Assembly: GCA_040384585.1 (NCBI GenBank)
Contig: JAZKJD010000008.1
Location: forward strand, 83,170 to 147,169
Length of the DNA: 64,000 bases
From: JAZKJD01 sp040384585
GTDB lineage: Bacteria > Pseudomonadota > Gammaproteobacteria > Diplorickettsiales > Diplorickettsiaceae
Direction: 5' to 3'
Of this stretch, positions 26,985 to 35,388 are shown piece after piece; within the stretch, counting starts at the first letter, position 1, and the number at the start of each line of letters is the position of its first letter. Position numbers and translations under genes: made by a program. Below the pieces are notes generated by a model. It saw only the letters and a program-made list of their open reading frames with translations. It was not told the DNA's origin and searched no databases.

Positions 26985-27590
26985 TTAGAATCTAAAGGCA
27001 AACAGGGAATGCGAGTGATTTGGCTTAGGTTTAGATTTAGGCTTTTGCGATACGGAATTGCCTCTTAACACTTCAGAAACCTCTCTACGCCGTTGCCAAT
27101 TTTCCATATAGTGTTTTGCAAGCGCAGTATCTTGGATAATCAGTAAATTTTCAGCATTGCTGTTTTGTGCGGCCTTGGTAAAATTAAATGAGCCAGTAAT
27201 CACTTCTTTTCCGTCGATAATCATGACCTTATTATGGGCAATTGCCGGTTTATAGTCGATCCACACAGGAATGTGTTGGTTTAATAAAAAACGCGAAGCG
27301 CTATATCTTTGCGACTTCTGGCTTTTATCTAGAATTACACTTACAGCAACACCACGATTTTTTGCGATAATAAGATGTTTTGCAATTGGCTCTGAGGTAA
27401 AACTGTAGGCTTGTACAAAAATAGATTTTTTTGCTGAATCTAAGGCATTTGTAATTTGCGTTGTGCAATCTTGGCCAGGGGTGAAACAAACTTGTATACG
27501 AGGACATGCCGAAGAATCATTGTACGCTTGGCTTTCTATCGTGTAGAGCGAAGCGAGTAACAAAAATCCAAACAATAATGATCTTATCAT
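26985..27590 (-). CDS. Secreted phospholipase D-family nuclease (Nuc-like)
   Basis: A 201-residue single-domain PLD-superfamily protein with an N-terminal signal peptide (SLLFGFLLLASLYTIESQA). One HKD motif is visible, HNKVMIIDGKEVITGSFNFT (HxKxxxxD followed by GSxN), as in the dimeric endonuclease Nuc. Short family members act as nucleases or, in intracellular pathogens, as phospholipases; sequence does not decide between them. The C-terminal tail is basic. Its stop is six bases from the convergent RND pump stop, and the CCTTTAGA/TCTAAAGG hairpin at 26990-27000 may be a shared transcript end. Leader AGGGTACTTTACTCATG is shared in part with the gene at 11193. Confidence 0.88.
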   Translation of the reverse strand: MIRSLLFGFLLLASLYTIESQAYNDSSACPRIQVCFTPGQDCTTQITNALDSAKKSIFVQAYSFTSEPIAKHLIIAKNRGVAVSVILDKSQKSQRYSASRFLLNQHIPVWIDYKPAIAHNKVMIIDGKEVITGSFNFTKAAQNSNAENLLIIQDTALAKHYMENWQRRREVSEVLRGNSVSQKPKSKPKPNHSHSLFAFRF

Positions 27591-27608
27591 GAGTAAAGTA
27601 CCCTTATT

Positions 27609-28145
27609 TTAGAAAAAAAACTTATACGTAGCAATGCCCGCAGTGACTGTAAACACGGCATTTAACAGACCCCAAACCAATCCCAAACGGACCCCTTGTC
27701 TGAAAGCAGCAAAGGAAAAAAGTGTTAGACAGACTCCACCCAAAAAATAAATTAAGGGATGAGTTATTGCATAGCCAATTCCTAAAAAAATAAGCCCTAA
27801 ACAGCCTAATCGATTTAAAGGGTTGTGTAACTTTCCTGTTTTTATAAAATAAACAATCACTATAATGCTCAAACAAATAGGGACTAACGCTTTATAAAAA
27901 GAGGTAAGCGGTGCAAAAGCAATCAGTGTTCCTGAACTAATTATAAGCTGTAGTAAAGTAAAAAATAGTTGACGTTCTAATATTGCAGAAAGTAGTAAAA
28001 AGAGACCACCCGTTAAGTAACATAATTTTTGAGGTTGTAGTGGTGTTATCAGTGTGCCGGCAATAATGATTAGCATGCCTATTATGGCTAAGCCAATATT
28101 GACTTGATGATTGCCGATAGGAGTAGCTGATATTTTGCTGTTCAT
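27609..28145 (-). CDS. Small multi-pass membrane protein, unknown
   Basis: About 178 residues with five to six hydrophobic segments (for example IGLAIIGMLIIIAGTLI and GGVCLTLFSFAAF). I start it at the ATG at 28145, 17 bases after gmk; the longer frame to 28241 would overlap gmk with unlikely residues. I do not recognise a family. It lies between gmk and the PLD nuclease on the same strand and may be cotranscribed with them. Start is uncertain because AAGGG lies 13 bases upstream. Confidence 0.55.
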   Translation of the reverse strand: MNSKISATPIGNHQVNIGLAIIGMLIIIAGTLITPLQPQKLCYLTGGLFLLLSAILERQLFFTLLQLIISSGTLIAFAPLTSFYKALVPICLSIIVIVYFIKTGKLHNPLNRLGCLGLIFLGIGYAITHPLIYFLGGVCLTLFSFAAFRQGVRLGLVWGLLNAVFTVTAGIATYKFFF

Positions 28146-28161
28146 AGTAATAGAGCTACCC

Positions 28162-28776
28162 TTATAACAGAGTTTCCAGTAATGGAGCCAGTTCGTGTTT
28201 TTGCACACTGCTGCGCAGATGACGTACTCTGAGAATGGCATTTAAATCGGCCAGTGCATTGGAAAAATTTTCATTGAGAATTAAATAATCATAGTCGTCA
28301 TAATGCGTTAATTCTGCTTTTGCATCCTTCATACGATTTTTAATGACAGTTTCTTCATCTTGGGCTCTCAGTCGTAGTCTTTTTTCCAATATTTCCCAGG
28401 AAGGTGGGATAATAAATATCCCAATGGATTCTGGCATTTTTTCTCTAATTTGTTGAGCGCCTTGCCAATCAATTTCTAAAATAATATCGATTCCAGCTTC
28501 TATTTTTTTTGTGACCCACCCAAGTGATGTCCCGTAATAGTGGCCAAAAACGGTAGCATATTCTAGGAAAGCCTGTTCTTGAATAAGGCGTTTGAAGGCT
28601 TTTTCATCAATGAAATGATAATCTATTTCTTCTTTTTCTCCTGGTCTTGGTGCGCGTGTTGTATAGGAAATAGAGGCTTCCAGATTGGATACGGACTCTA
28701 ATAGTGCATTAACTAAACTGGTTTTACCGCCACCGGAAGGGGCTGAGATAATATAAAGTGTACCGGGAATTTTCAT
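28162..28776 (-). CDS. gmk: Guanylate kinase
   Basis: A 204-residue kinase converting GMP to GDP with ATP. The P-loop is in IISAPSGGGKTSLVNALL at the N-terminus. The GMP-binding region SYTTRAPRPGEKEEIDYHF follows, then EYATVFGHYYGTS and ILEIDWQGAQQIR. Length and motifs match E. coli Gmk (207). It directly follows yicC (three-base gap), the common proteobacterial arrangement. Confidence 0.97.
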   Translation of the reverse strand: MKIPGTLYIISAPSGGGKTSLVNALLESVSNLEASISYTTRAPRPGEKEEIDYHFIDEKAFKRLIQEQAFLEYATVFGHYYGTSLGWVTKKIEAGIDIILEIDWQGAQQIREKMPESIGIFIIPPSWEILEKRLRLRAQDEETVIKNRMKDAKAELTHYDDYDYLILNENFSNALADLNAILRVRHLRSSVQKHELAPLLETLL

Positions 28777-28779
28777 AAA

Positions 28780-29646
28780 TTACTCGACGTTTTGCACTTG
28801 TTCACGTATCTCTTCGATCAAAACTTTCATATTGACTGCCATTAAACTAAGATTCGCATTAAGTGATTTAGACGTTAAGGTATTGGTTTCACGATTCAGC
28901 TCTTGTAGCAAAAAATCAAGTTGTTTGCCTTGCGCCTGCTCTTTTTTAAGCAGCTTTTTAAACTCGTTAAGATGGATCTGCAAACGATCGAGTTCTTCTG
29001 CAACATCCATTTTTTGGGTGCATAATAGCATCTCTTGCTCTAAACGGTTAGGGTCTAAGGTTGCTTTGAGTTCAGACAATCTTGCAAGAATTTTCTCGCG
29101 TTGCAGTGAAAGAATATGAGGCAATTGTGCTTTTATACTATCTATAAGCGCTTGAAGGTCGGTTACGCGTTTGTCGATCAGATCAAAAATGGCTTTTCCT
29201 TCTTTTCTGCGTGCTAAACATAGTTCAACGAGAGTTTCTGAAAAGAGAGTGATTAAATCAGGTTCTAGCGATGCATAAGCGATGTCAGGAAGCTTTAATA
29301 GACGAGGCCAGCGTAATAATTCGCTGGGATTGAGTGGGTGATGGGATTGCGCCAAGCTTGCTACTTTTGCATAGGCTTGGATAATGGAGTTTGCTAGAAC
29401 TACGTCGATTTCGATGGGGGCTGCCTTACTAGCAGGAGGATTGTAACGCAATCTAACATCCACTCTGCCTCGTCGTATATGTTTGCTTAGCTGTTTGCGA
29501 ATCAAGGGTTCTAAGTAGCTTAATGGCTCGGGTAAAGAGAAGCCTATCTCTAAGTAGCGATGGTTGACGCTGCGCAACTCCCAAGTTGCATCGCCCCAAT
29601 CGGCTTGTTTTTTTTTTCTGGCAAAGGCCGTCATGCTACAGGTCAT
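28780..29646 (-). CDS. YicC family endoribonuclease
   Basis: A 288-residue protein of the YicC/YloC family, recently characterised in E. coli as an endoribonuclease involved in small-RNA turnover. The N-terminus CSMTAFARKK, followed by WELRSVNHRYLEIGFSLPE, is diagnostic, as is the C-terminal DUF1732 part (DFLLQELNRETNTLTSKS, then MKVLIEEIREQVQNVE). Length matches E. coli YicC (287). It is transcribed divergently from rph, which is also its usual neighbour. Confidence 0.94.
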   Translation of the reverse strand: MTCSMTAFARKKKQADWGDATWELRSVNHRYLEIGFSLPEPLSYLEPLIRKQLSKHIRRGRVDVRLRYNPPASKAAPIEIDVVLANSIIQAYAKVASLAQSHHPLNPSELLRWPRLLKLPDIAYASLEPDLITLFSETLVELCLARRKEGKAIFDLIDKRVTDLQALIDSIKAQLPHILSLQREKILARLSELKATLDPNRLEQEMLLCTQKMDVAEELDRLQIHLNEFKKLLKKEQAQGKQLDFLLQELNRETNTLTSKSLNANLSLMAVNMKVLIEEIREQVQNVE

Positions 29647-29695
29647 GCTAATATATCTTGTGTACTGGCTTCAAGGCACCCATTCTAATTGCTCT

Positions 29696-29840
29696 TAGGG
29701 TGTGTTGGCAATTGCACGATGATGGCGAAAAAGAGTTCTTTTTCTGCGTTTCGTTACTCACGTACGCTGTGTATGCTCCGTTTTGATACTCAAAAAACAA
29801 CTTTTTTTGTTCATCCTAGCACAATTGTCAACACACCCTA
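29696..29840. repeat. PAL family repeat, copy 3
   Basis: 145 bp flanked by TA on both sides. Arms TTAGGGTGTGTTGGCAATTG and, from the other strand, TTAGGGTGTGTTGACAATTG match almost perfectly. The minus-strand core CGGAGCATACACAGCGTACG then TGAGTAACG fits the family. It occupies most of the divergent yicC-rph intergenic region. Confidence 0.8.
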
Positions 29841-29874
29841 AAATAAAATCTAGTTTTTATTAGGAAAAATAATT

Positions 29875-30597
29875 ATGCGTTCTACTGCACGTTCGGTTGA
29901 TGAACTTCGACCTGTTCATATTACTCGCCACTATATTCAATATCCAGAAGGTTCTGTGTTAATTGAGTTTGGTAACACCAAAGTGATATGCAATGCCAGT
30001 GTCATAGCGGAAGTTCCGAAGTTTTTAAAAAATTCAGGTCAGGGATGGATTACTGCTGAATATGGTATGTTGCCGCGTTCAACACATTCGCGTATGGATA
30101 GAGAGGCGAGTCGTGGCAAGCAAACAGGGCGTACCTTAGAAATTCAGCGTTTGATTGGCCGGGCTTTGCGCACAAGTGTGGATTTAAAACAATTAGGAGA
30201 AAATACTATTTTATTGGATTGTGATGTGATTCAGGCAGACGGTGGTACGCGTACAGCGGCGATTACCGGTGCTTGTGTCGCTTTGGTTGATGCATTCGCT
30301 GAAATGAAAAAAAAGGGTGAGATCCAGCAAAACCCCTTACGTTTTCTTGTTGCTGCAGTTTCTGTGGGAATTTACCAAGGCAAACCTATTTTAGATTTAG
30401 ATTATGCAGAAGATTCTAAGGCTGACACCGATATGAATGTGATAATGACGGAGAAAGGAGGCTTCATTGAATTTCAAGCCACAGCAGAGAAAAAAGCCTT
30501 TTCAAAAAAAGAATTTGATCAGTTGTTGCGTTTAGGAGAATCTGGAATCAATCAGCTATTCAATAAACAGCGAGAAAGTTTAGGGATATCACTGTAG
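29875..30597 (+). CDS. rph: Ribonuclease PH
   Basis: A 240-residue phosphorolytic 3'-5' exoribonuclease that trims tRNA 3' ends. Typical stretches are RSVDELRPVHITRHY, the basic loop MLPRSTHSRMDREASRGKQT, IGRALRTSVDL, and ILDCDVIQADGGTRTAAITG (shown here as LLDCDVIQADGGTRTAAITG). DLDYAEDSKADTDMNVIMT includes the conserved Asp residues near the phosphate site. Length matches E. coli (238), with no C-terminal frameshift. TTAGGA precedes the ATG. Confidence 0.97.
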   Translation: MRSTARSVDELRPVHITRHYIQYPEGSVLIEFGNTKVICNASVIAEVPKFLKNSGQGWITAEYGMLPRSTHSRMDREASRGKQTGRTLEIQRLIGRALRTSVDLKQLGENTILLDCDVIQADGGTRTAAITGACVALVDAFAEMKKKGEIQQNPLRFLVAAVSVGIYQGKPILDLDYAEDSKADTDMNVIMTEKGGFIEFQATAEKKAFSKKEFDQLLRLGESGINQLFNKQRESLGISL

Positions 30598-30670
30598 CTG
30601 AAACTGTTTATTTTTAATTCAATCGTGGCGGCTATAGCATTTATTATAGGTTCTGTCTCTAAAGGTGTTT

Positions 30671-30760
30671 ACAGCGCGTGGTCCTGCCAAAGGGGAACTT
30701 CCTTTTTGTAATGTCTTACAGACATAAAAAAGTAAGCACCCCTTTGTCACCCCTCGCTGT
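30671..30760. repeat. Imperfect palindrome between rph and APC permease
   Basis: ACAGCGCGTGGTCCTGCC and AAAGGGGAACTTCCTTTTT pair loosely with AAAAAAGTAAGCACCCCTTT and CCTCGCTGT. The stem ends in a small hairpin (TGTCTTACAGACA). The GGTCCTGCC word also occurs in MITE-A, so this may be a degraded relative. GGTTCTGTCTCTA lies just upstream (30649). Confidence 0.45.
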
Positions 30761-30785
30761 CTGAATCTAGGTATTAAAGGTTATA

Positions 30786-30934
30786 TAGGGTGTGTCGTCA
30801 TTTAGCGAGGATGAGCCAGAAAGCGTGGTTTTTCGAGTATCGTAACGGAGCATACTTGCGGGTATGTGAGTCAACGAAACGCAGAAAATAGGACGGTTTA
30901 TGACCATCATCGTGCCAAATGACGGCACACCCTA
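30786..30934. repeat. PAL family repeat, copy 4
   Basis: 149 bp flanked by TA. Arms TAGGGTGTGTCGTCATTTAG and, from the other strand, TTAGGGTGTGCCGTCATTTG match each other but differ from the other copies beyond the first ten bases. The plus-strand core ACGGAGCATACTTGCGGGTA then TGTGAGT fits the family. Confidence 0.8.
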
Positions 30935-30976
30935 ATTAAAGAGGAACTAAGCCAACTAATTTAGTCGGAGATTAAA

Positions 30977-32539
30977 TTGTTAAAACGTGATATTTCTACT
31001 ACGAATGTATTAATCGCTGCAGCGGGAGGAATGATTGGTTCGGGCTGGTTGTTTACACCTTTTATTGGGGCGCAAATGGCCGGTCCTAATGCCTTGGTAA
31101 GTTGGATTATTGCAGCAATTTTTATGCTATTTATTGCTTTGCCGCTCTGCGAGCTAGGAGCCATGCTTCCGCTATCTGGAGGAATGTCCAATTATCCCAC
31201 TTTCACACATGGTAGAGAAGTCGGTTTTTTATTTTCCTGGGTAGCGTGGTTATCCTATGTGGTGATGACACCGATTGAAATCCAGGCCATTTTGCAATAC
31301 AGCAGTCATTTTTTTCCTATATTGCTAGTTAAAGAAGCAACTTATTTTAAGCTATCGCATACAGGTTACGTTGTCGCCATAGCCATTATGTTTGGGATTG
31401 TCTTGCTCAATACCTATGGTATTAAGTTTCTTGCCGAATGTAATAAATATGCCAGTATTGTGAAGTTTATTCTCCCTTCTATTGCGATTGCATCATTAAT
31501 GCATACGGCCACTTCATTTGAGAACATCCGTTTTAATTTAGTTAGTGGGGAAAGTTGGATGCACATATTTTCGGCCTTATCGGCAGGCGGTATTGCTTTT
31601 GCTTTTACCGGTTTTCAGAACGGATTGATGTTGGCTGGGGAGGTTAAGGACCCACAAAAGAGTATTCCTATCGTGATGTTAGGAGCAATATTGATAGGAT
31701 TTATTCTATATTTCATGTTGCAACTTAGCTTCTTGATGGCTATTCCAAAAATCTATCTTCAGCATGGCTGGCAGCAGCTTGCTTTCCCAGGAGATAGTGG
31801 CCCCTTAGTGGGTTTAGCACTTGTGTTAGGACTCAGTGTTGTTGCAGTTTTATTGCTATTTGACGCTGCTTTTTCGCCTTTAGGTACTACACTTGTTTAT
31901 ACGGCGGCAACTTCACGTATTTTATATGGAATGGCACTTAATAACTATTTACCATCCATCTTTTTAAAATTAAATCGTCACCAAATTCCTTATATTACTT
32001 TGTATGCTAACTTTCTGGTAGGTGCATTATCATTTCTGCCTTTTCCTGGCTGGCAAAAAATGGTGGCATTCTTAGCGTCGGCTAGCATTTTTTCTTATGG
32101 AATTGGACCCATTTGCTTATTAGCATTACGTAAGCTGCGGTCTAGGCAACATCGGCCCTTTACACTTGCCGGAAGCTTAATTTTTTGCCATATCGCCTTT
32201 TATGTTTGCAATTTAATGCTTTATTGGTGTGGATTTGTGGTGATTTGGAAACTCTATGCAGCTATCCTTGTTGGCCTTATTCTTTATTTGATTTACCAAC
32301 GGCGTTATTATTTTTCGAATAGTTATAGCCTATATTGGTTTTTTTCATATATAACGCTTTTACTGATATTTTCTTATTTGGGGCCTTTTGGTGGCATTAG
32401 TCTATTAAAATTTCCTTTTGATATGTTACTTATTTTCCCCTTTAGTTTTTTGATGCTTTATTTATCGCAGCGTTGTTTAGTCAGTAATGAAGCGGAACAG
32501 GAATCATTTGAATTAATGAACAAACAGCTTCAGGAGTAA
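30977..32539 (+). CDS. APC-superfamily amino acid permease
   Basis: A 520-residue protein with about twelve to fourteen membrane segments. The TM1 substrate-binding loop GGMIGSGWLFTPFIG matches the GxG region of amino-acid/polyamine antiporters. TM6 is around SAGGIAFAFTGFQNGLMLAG. The start is TTG at 30977, preceded by CGGAG with good spacing; no ATG fits better. Amino acid uptake suits a host-dependent organism, but the substrate is not deducible. Confidence 0.88.
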   Translation: MLKRDISTTNVLIAAAGGMIGSGWLFTPFIGAQMAGPNALVSWIIAAIFMLFIALPLCELGAMLPLSGGMSNYPTFTHGREVGFLFSWVAWLSYVVMTPIEIQAILQYSSHFFPILLVKEATYFKLSHTGYVVAIAIMFGIVLLNTYGIKFLAECNKYASIVKFILPSIAIASLMHTATSFENIRFNLVSGESWMHIFSALSAGGIAFAFTGFQNGLMLAGEVKDPQKSIPIVMLGAILIGFILYFMLQLSFLMAIPKIYLQHGWQQLAFPGDSGPLVGLALVLGLSVVAVLLLFDAAFSPLGTTLVYTAATSRILYGMALNNYLPSIFLKLNRHQIPYITLYANFLVGALSFLPFPGWQKMVAFLASASIFSYGIGPICLLALRKLRSRQHRPFTLAGSLIFCHIAFYVCNLMLYWCGFVVIWKLYAAILVGLILYLIYQRRYYFSNSYSLYWFFSYITLLLIFSYLGPFGGISLLKFPFDMLLIFPFSFLMLYLSQRCLVSNEAEQESFELMNKQLQE

Positions 32540-32542
32540 ACT

Positions 32543-33433
32543 TCATGTGTTGTCTAGCTTTTTCCCTATAATATGAACTTCGCGTATGAGTTGAATATGA
32601 TGTGTTTTGAAAACGACTTCACTAATTTTTCCTATTAATGTTTCGATATCCGCGGCAGTTGCATGGCCATCATTCACAATAAAATTGGCATGTTTCGTGG
32701 AGACTGACGCCCCACCTATTTTAAAACCCTTTAATCCACTGCTTTCGATGAGGCGGGCGGCATAGCCATCGCTTGGATTACGAAACACAGAGCCGCAGCT
32801 AGGTTCATTGGTCGGTTGTGTAGCAGCACGATGGGCTAATACGGATCGGATTTTTTCTAAAGCTATTTCTTTACTGCTTGGTTTTAGCTGAAAATGGGCG
32901 GCCAAATAGTATTCATTAGGAAAAATGCTGATACTGCGATAAGCAATCTGATATTCACTAGGTAAACGAATTTTTTTTTCGCCACGACGATTGACTGTTT
33001 CTACCGCTTTAATGATATTCCAGGTTTCCATCCCATTGCATCCGGCATTCATTACTAATGCGCCACCAATCGTCCCCGGAATACCTGCTAAAAATTCGGC
33101 ACCACTTAAATTTTTTCTTGCCGAAAACCGTGCGAAGACAGGAGAGGCAACACCGACTTCAGCACGTATTGTTGTAGAGTCCAGTAACTCTAATTTACAA
33201 AGGCCACCTTGCGTAATAACGACGGTACCGTTAATGCCACCATCACGTACTAGGGTGTTACTTCCTAAACCTAAAAAAAGTAGTGGTTCCTCTGAGGGTA
33301 ATTGCTTAATGAAATGAATTAAATCATCACTATCTTTAGGTTCATAGAGATGTTGTGCAGGCCCACCGACTCGCCAAGAAGTATATTTTGTAAGCGAGAC
33401 GTTTTCTAGTAAGTGGCCACGCAAATCCTTCAT
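32543..33433 (-). CDS. murB: UDP-N-acetylenolpyruvoylglucosamine reductase MurB
   Basis: A 296-residue FAD enzyme of peptidoglycan precursor synthesis, the short MurB type. Motifs are YTSWRVGGPAQHLYEP, FLGLGSNTLVRDGGINGTVV, GAEFLAGIPGTIGGALVMNA (FAD contact), YRSI, the catalytic-Ser region PSCGSVFRNP, and GASVSTKHANFIVN. It follows murC by seven bases, as in dcw clusters. No ddl or ftsQ follows; the next gene is a convergent permease. Confidence 0.97.
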   Translation of the reverse strand: MKDLRGHLLENVSLTKYTSWRVGGPAQHLYEPKDSDDLIHFIKQLPSEEPLLFLGLGSNTLVRDGGINGTVVITQGGLCKLELLDSTTIRAEVGVASPVFARFSARKNLSGAEFLAGIPGTIGGALVMNAGCNGMETWNIIKAVETVNRRGEKKIRLPSEYQIAYRSISIFPNEYYLAAHFQLKPSSKEIALEKIRSVLAHRAATQPTNEPSCGSVFRNPSDGYAARLIESSGLKGFKIGGASVSTKHANFIVNDGHATAADIETLIGKISEVVFKTHHIQLIREVHIIGKKLDNT

Positions 33434-33440
33434 TATTTAA

Positions 33441-34853
33441 TCAGTTTCCCAGCTGAGAACGAGCGAGATGCTGTGCAATACCGCCTATATCGCCGGCACC
33501 TTGTAATAAAAGTACATCATTAGCTCGTAGAATACTGTGTAAACTACAAGATAGCTTATGTTTATCTGCAACCAAGGTGGGATTTAAGCCACTGGATTGG
33601 TGGATATGTTCTGCCAATGCGAGACTGTCGGCGCCAGGGATCGGTGTTTCGCCAGCTGAATACACATTTAATAACAATAAATGGTCAACCCGGGATAATA
33701 TATCAACAAAATCATTAAATAAGTCACGTGTTCGGGTATAGCGATGGGGTTGGTAAGCCATGATTAAGCGTCGATTAGGCCAAGCACTACGAATTGTTTT
33801 TAAGGTTGCAGCGATTTCACGAGGATGGTGACCATAATCATCAATTAATAAAACCTCCCCTTTTTTGAGTTTGAGTGTACCCAGTTGGAAACGGCGATCA
33901 ATACCGCTGAAGTTGGCTAAAGCCGTTTGAATCGTTTCATCTTCAATATCTAGCTCAGTCGCAATAGCAATGGCGGCCACTGCATTCAAAGCATTATGTT
34001 GTCCTGGTAAATTTAAGGTGATATCCAATGGTTTTCGAGTTTTTCGTAAAACGGTAAAATGATTTTTTATCTCTTTCTGTTGAAAAGAAGTGATCTGTAT
34101 ATCGGCATCTTCACTAAAGCCATAGGTGATAATGGGACGCATAATATGTGGAAGAATAGAGCGTATGATAGGGTCATCAAAACACAGAATTGCTAATCCA
34201 TAAAAAGGTAAAAGATGTAGAAACTCTATAAAGCTTTGTTTAAGCCGTTGAAAGTCCCCGCCGTAAGTATCCATATGATCGGCATCAATATTGGTAATGA
34301 TAGTTAGCATAGGTTGTAAACATAGAAAGGAAGCGTCACTTTCATCGGCTTCTGCTACTAAATAGCGTCCAGCACCTAGACGAGCATTACTGCTAGTACT
34401 ATTTAAGCGTCCGCCGATAACGAATGTAGGATCTAATCCGGCTTCTCCTAAAAGACTGGCAACTAAACTGGTAGTCGTCGTTTTTCCGTGTGTTCCTGCC
34501 ACAGCAATTCCATAACGGAAGCGCATGAGTTCTGCTAGCATTATGGCTCTAGGGACAACCGGGATACGCGTTTGTCGTGCATTCATAATTTCCACATTGT
34601 CTTGAGGAACAGCGCTGGAGTAGATGAGCACATCGGCTTTATCGATGTGCTGGGCGTCATGTCCTTGTTTAAAGTGTGCACCCAGCAGTTGTAAATGTTG
34701 GGTCATGGTATTTTCTTGTAGATCCGATCCTGAAATGGTGTAACCCTCATTGAGTAAGATCTCGGCAATACCGCCCATGCCAGCACCACCAATGCCAACG
34801 AAATGAAGATGCTGAATACGTCCCATTTGGCTTCCTACAAAAGGGTTTTTCAT
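33441..34853 (-). CDS. murC: UDP-N-acetylmuramate-L-alanine ligase MurC
   Basis: A 470-residue ATP-dependent ligase that adds L-Ala to UDP-MurNAc. The Rossmann start HFVGIGGAGMGGIAEIL, P-loop VAGTHGKTTTTSLVAS and VAEADESDASFL are canonical, followed by NIDADHMDTYGGD. The late LLIDDYGHHPREIAATL and PHRYTRTRDLF complete the Mur-ligase set. The segment between ftsW and murC normally carries murG; here it holds only a toxin-antitoxin remnant. Confidence 0.97.
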   Translation of the reverse strand: MKNPFVGSQMGRIQHLHFVGIGGAGMGGIAEILLNEGYTISGSDLQENTMTQHLQLLGAHFKQGHDAQHIDKADVLIYSSAVPQDNVEIMNARQTRIPVVPRAIMLAELMRFRYGIAVAGTHGKTTTTSLVASLLGEAGLDPTFVIGGRLNSTSSNARLGAGRYLVAEADESDASFLCLQPMLTIITNIDADHMDTYGGDFQRLKQSFIEFLHLLPFYGLAILCFDDPIIRSILPHIMRPIITYGFSEDADIQITSFQQKEIKNHFTVLRKTRKPLDITLNLPGQHNALNAVAAIAIATELDIEDETIQTALANFSGIDRRFQLGTLKLKKGEVLLIDDYGHHPREIAATLKTIRSAWPNRRLIMAYQPHRYTRTRDLFNDFVDILSRVDHLLLLNVYSAGETPIPGADSLALAEHIHQSSGLNPTLVADKHKLSCSLHSILRANDVLLLQGAGDIGGIAQHLARSQLGN

Positions 34854-35052
34854 GGATAAGACCTATGTCTTGAGATAAATAGGGCCTATTGTGGCATTAG
34901 TTGTGTTTAGGCTCAACTCTACGCTACAGGAATTTCGCGCTTAGAAATGAAATTGCAAAGATAAGTGTTTATTGGATGGAAGACTGGTAGTGAACAGGGA
35001 GGTTCCTGGATAAAGGTGTGTTCCTATGCTCTTTTTTATAATTGGATAAACT

Positions 35053-35072
35053 TTGCTATACTTGTATAGCAA
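35053..35072. promoter_or_regulatory. Palindromic operator before the antitoxin gene
   Basis: TTGCTATACTTGTATAGCAA is a perfect inverted repeat of 9-bp arms around TT. It lies 22 bases before the antitoxin ATG, where ribbon-helix-helix antitoxins autoregulate. TTGGAT at 35042 and the TATACT inside the palindrome may be part of the promoter. Confidence 0.6.
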
Positions 35073-35094
35073 TAACTGTGAGGGGATAATAACT

Positions 35095-35307
35095 ATGTTA
35101 GCAATAAGACTGCCAATAATGATTGAAAAGAGACTTGATAATTTAGCTAAAAAAACGGGAAGAACTAAAACCTACTATGTTCGTGAGGCGATTCTAAGCC
35201 ATGTAGAAGAATTAGAAGACAAATACTTGGCCTTAGGCCGGCTCAACAGGCGAGCTAAGCGTTGGACACAAGAAGAATTGGAGAAAGGGTTTGATTTGGA
35301 AAGTTGA
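35095..35307 (+). CDS. Ribbon-helix-helix antitoxin (RelB/CopG-like), orphan
   Basis: 70 residues from the ATG at 35095, which has GAGGGG eight bases upstream; the longer frame to 35053 begins inside the operator. The sequence LAIRLPIMIEKRLDNLAKKT, followed by GRTKTYYVREAILSHVEELE, is the ribbon-helix-helix fold of RelB-type antitoxins. The C-terminal tail would wrap the toxin. The matching RelE toxin is reduced to a dozen codons directly downstream. It is the only plus-strand gene in the mnmA-to-murB run and sits where murG would be expected. Confidence 0.8.
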   Translation: MLAIRLPIMIEKRLDNLAKKTGRTKTYYVREAILSHVEELEDKYLALGRLNRRAKRWTQEELEKGFDLES

Positions 35308-35362
35308 GTGGGATGATAGGGCTAATTTGTGCCCATCCTGTTTAATTTTTGTACTGTACTGA
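35291..35362 (+). pseudogene. RelE-type toxin remnant
   Basis: A TTG at 35291, preceded by GAGAAAGGG, opens a frame overlapping the antitoxin end. It reads M-I-W-K-V-E-W-D-D-R-A-N (35291-35326). WKVEWDDRA is the characteristic first strand of RelE/ParE-type toxins. After that the frame becomes LCPSCLIFVLY and stops at 35362, with none of the rest of the fold. The bases after 35330 (TTTAATTTTTGTACTGTACT then GAGAG) resemble the right end of the 9-bp-duplicating elements, so insertion or recombination there may have removed the toxin. Confidence 0.6.
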
Positions 35363-35388
35363 GAGCAGAGAAGCGAGTAAGCTTCTAT

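Noticed and set aside
27609..28241. Longer start for the small membrane protein at 28241
   Set aside because: The extra 32 residues overlap gmk by 80 bases in another frame and are not membrane-like; the ATG at 28145 lies just after gmk.
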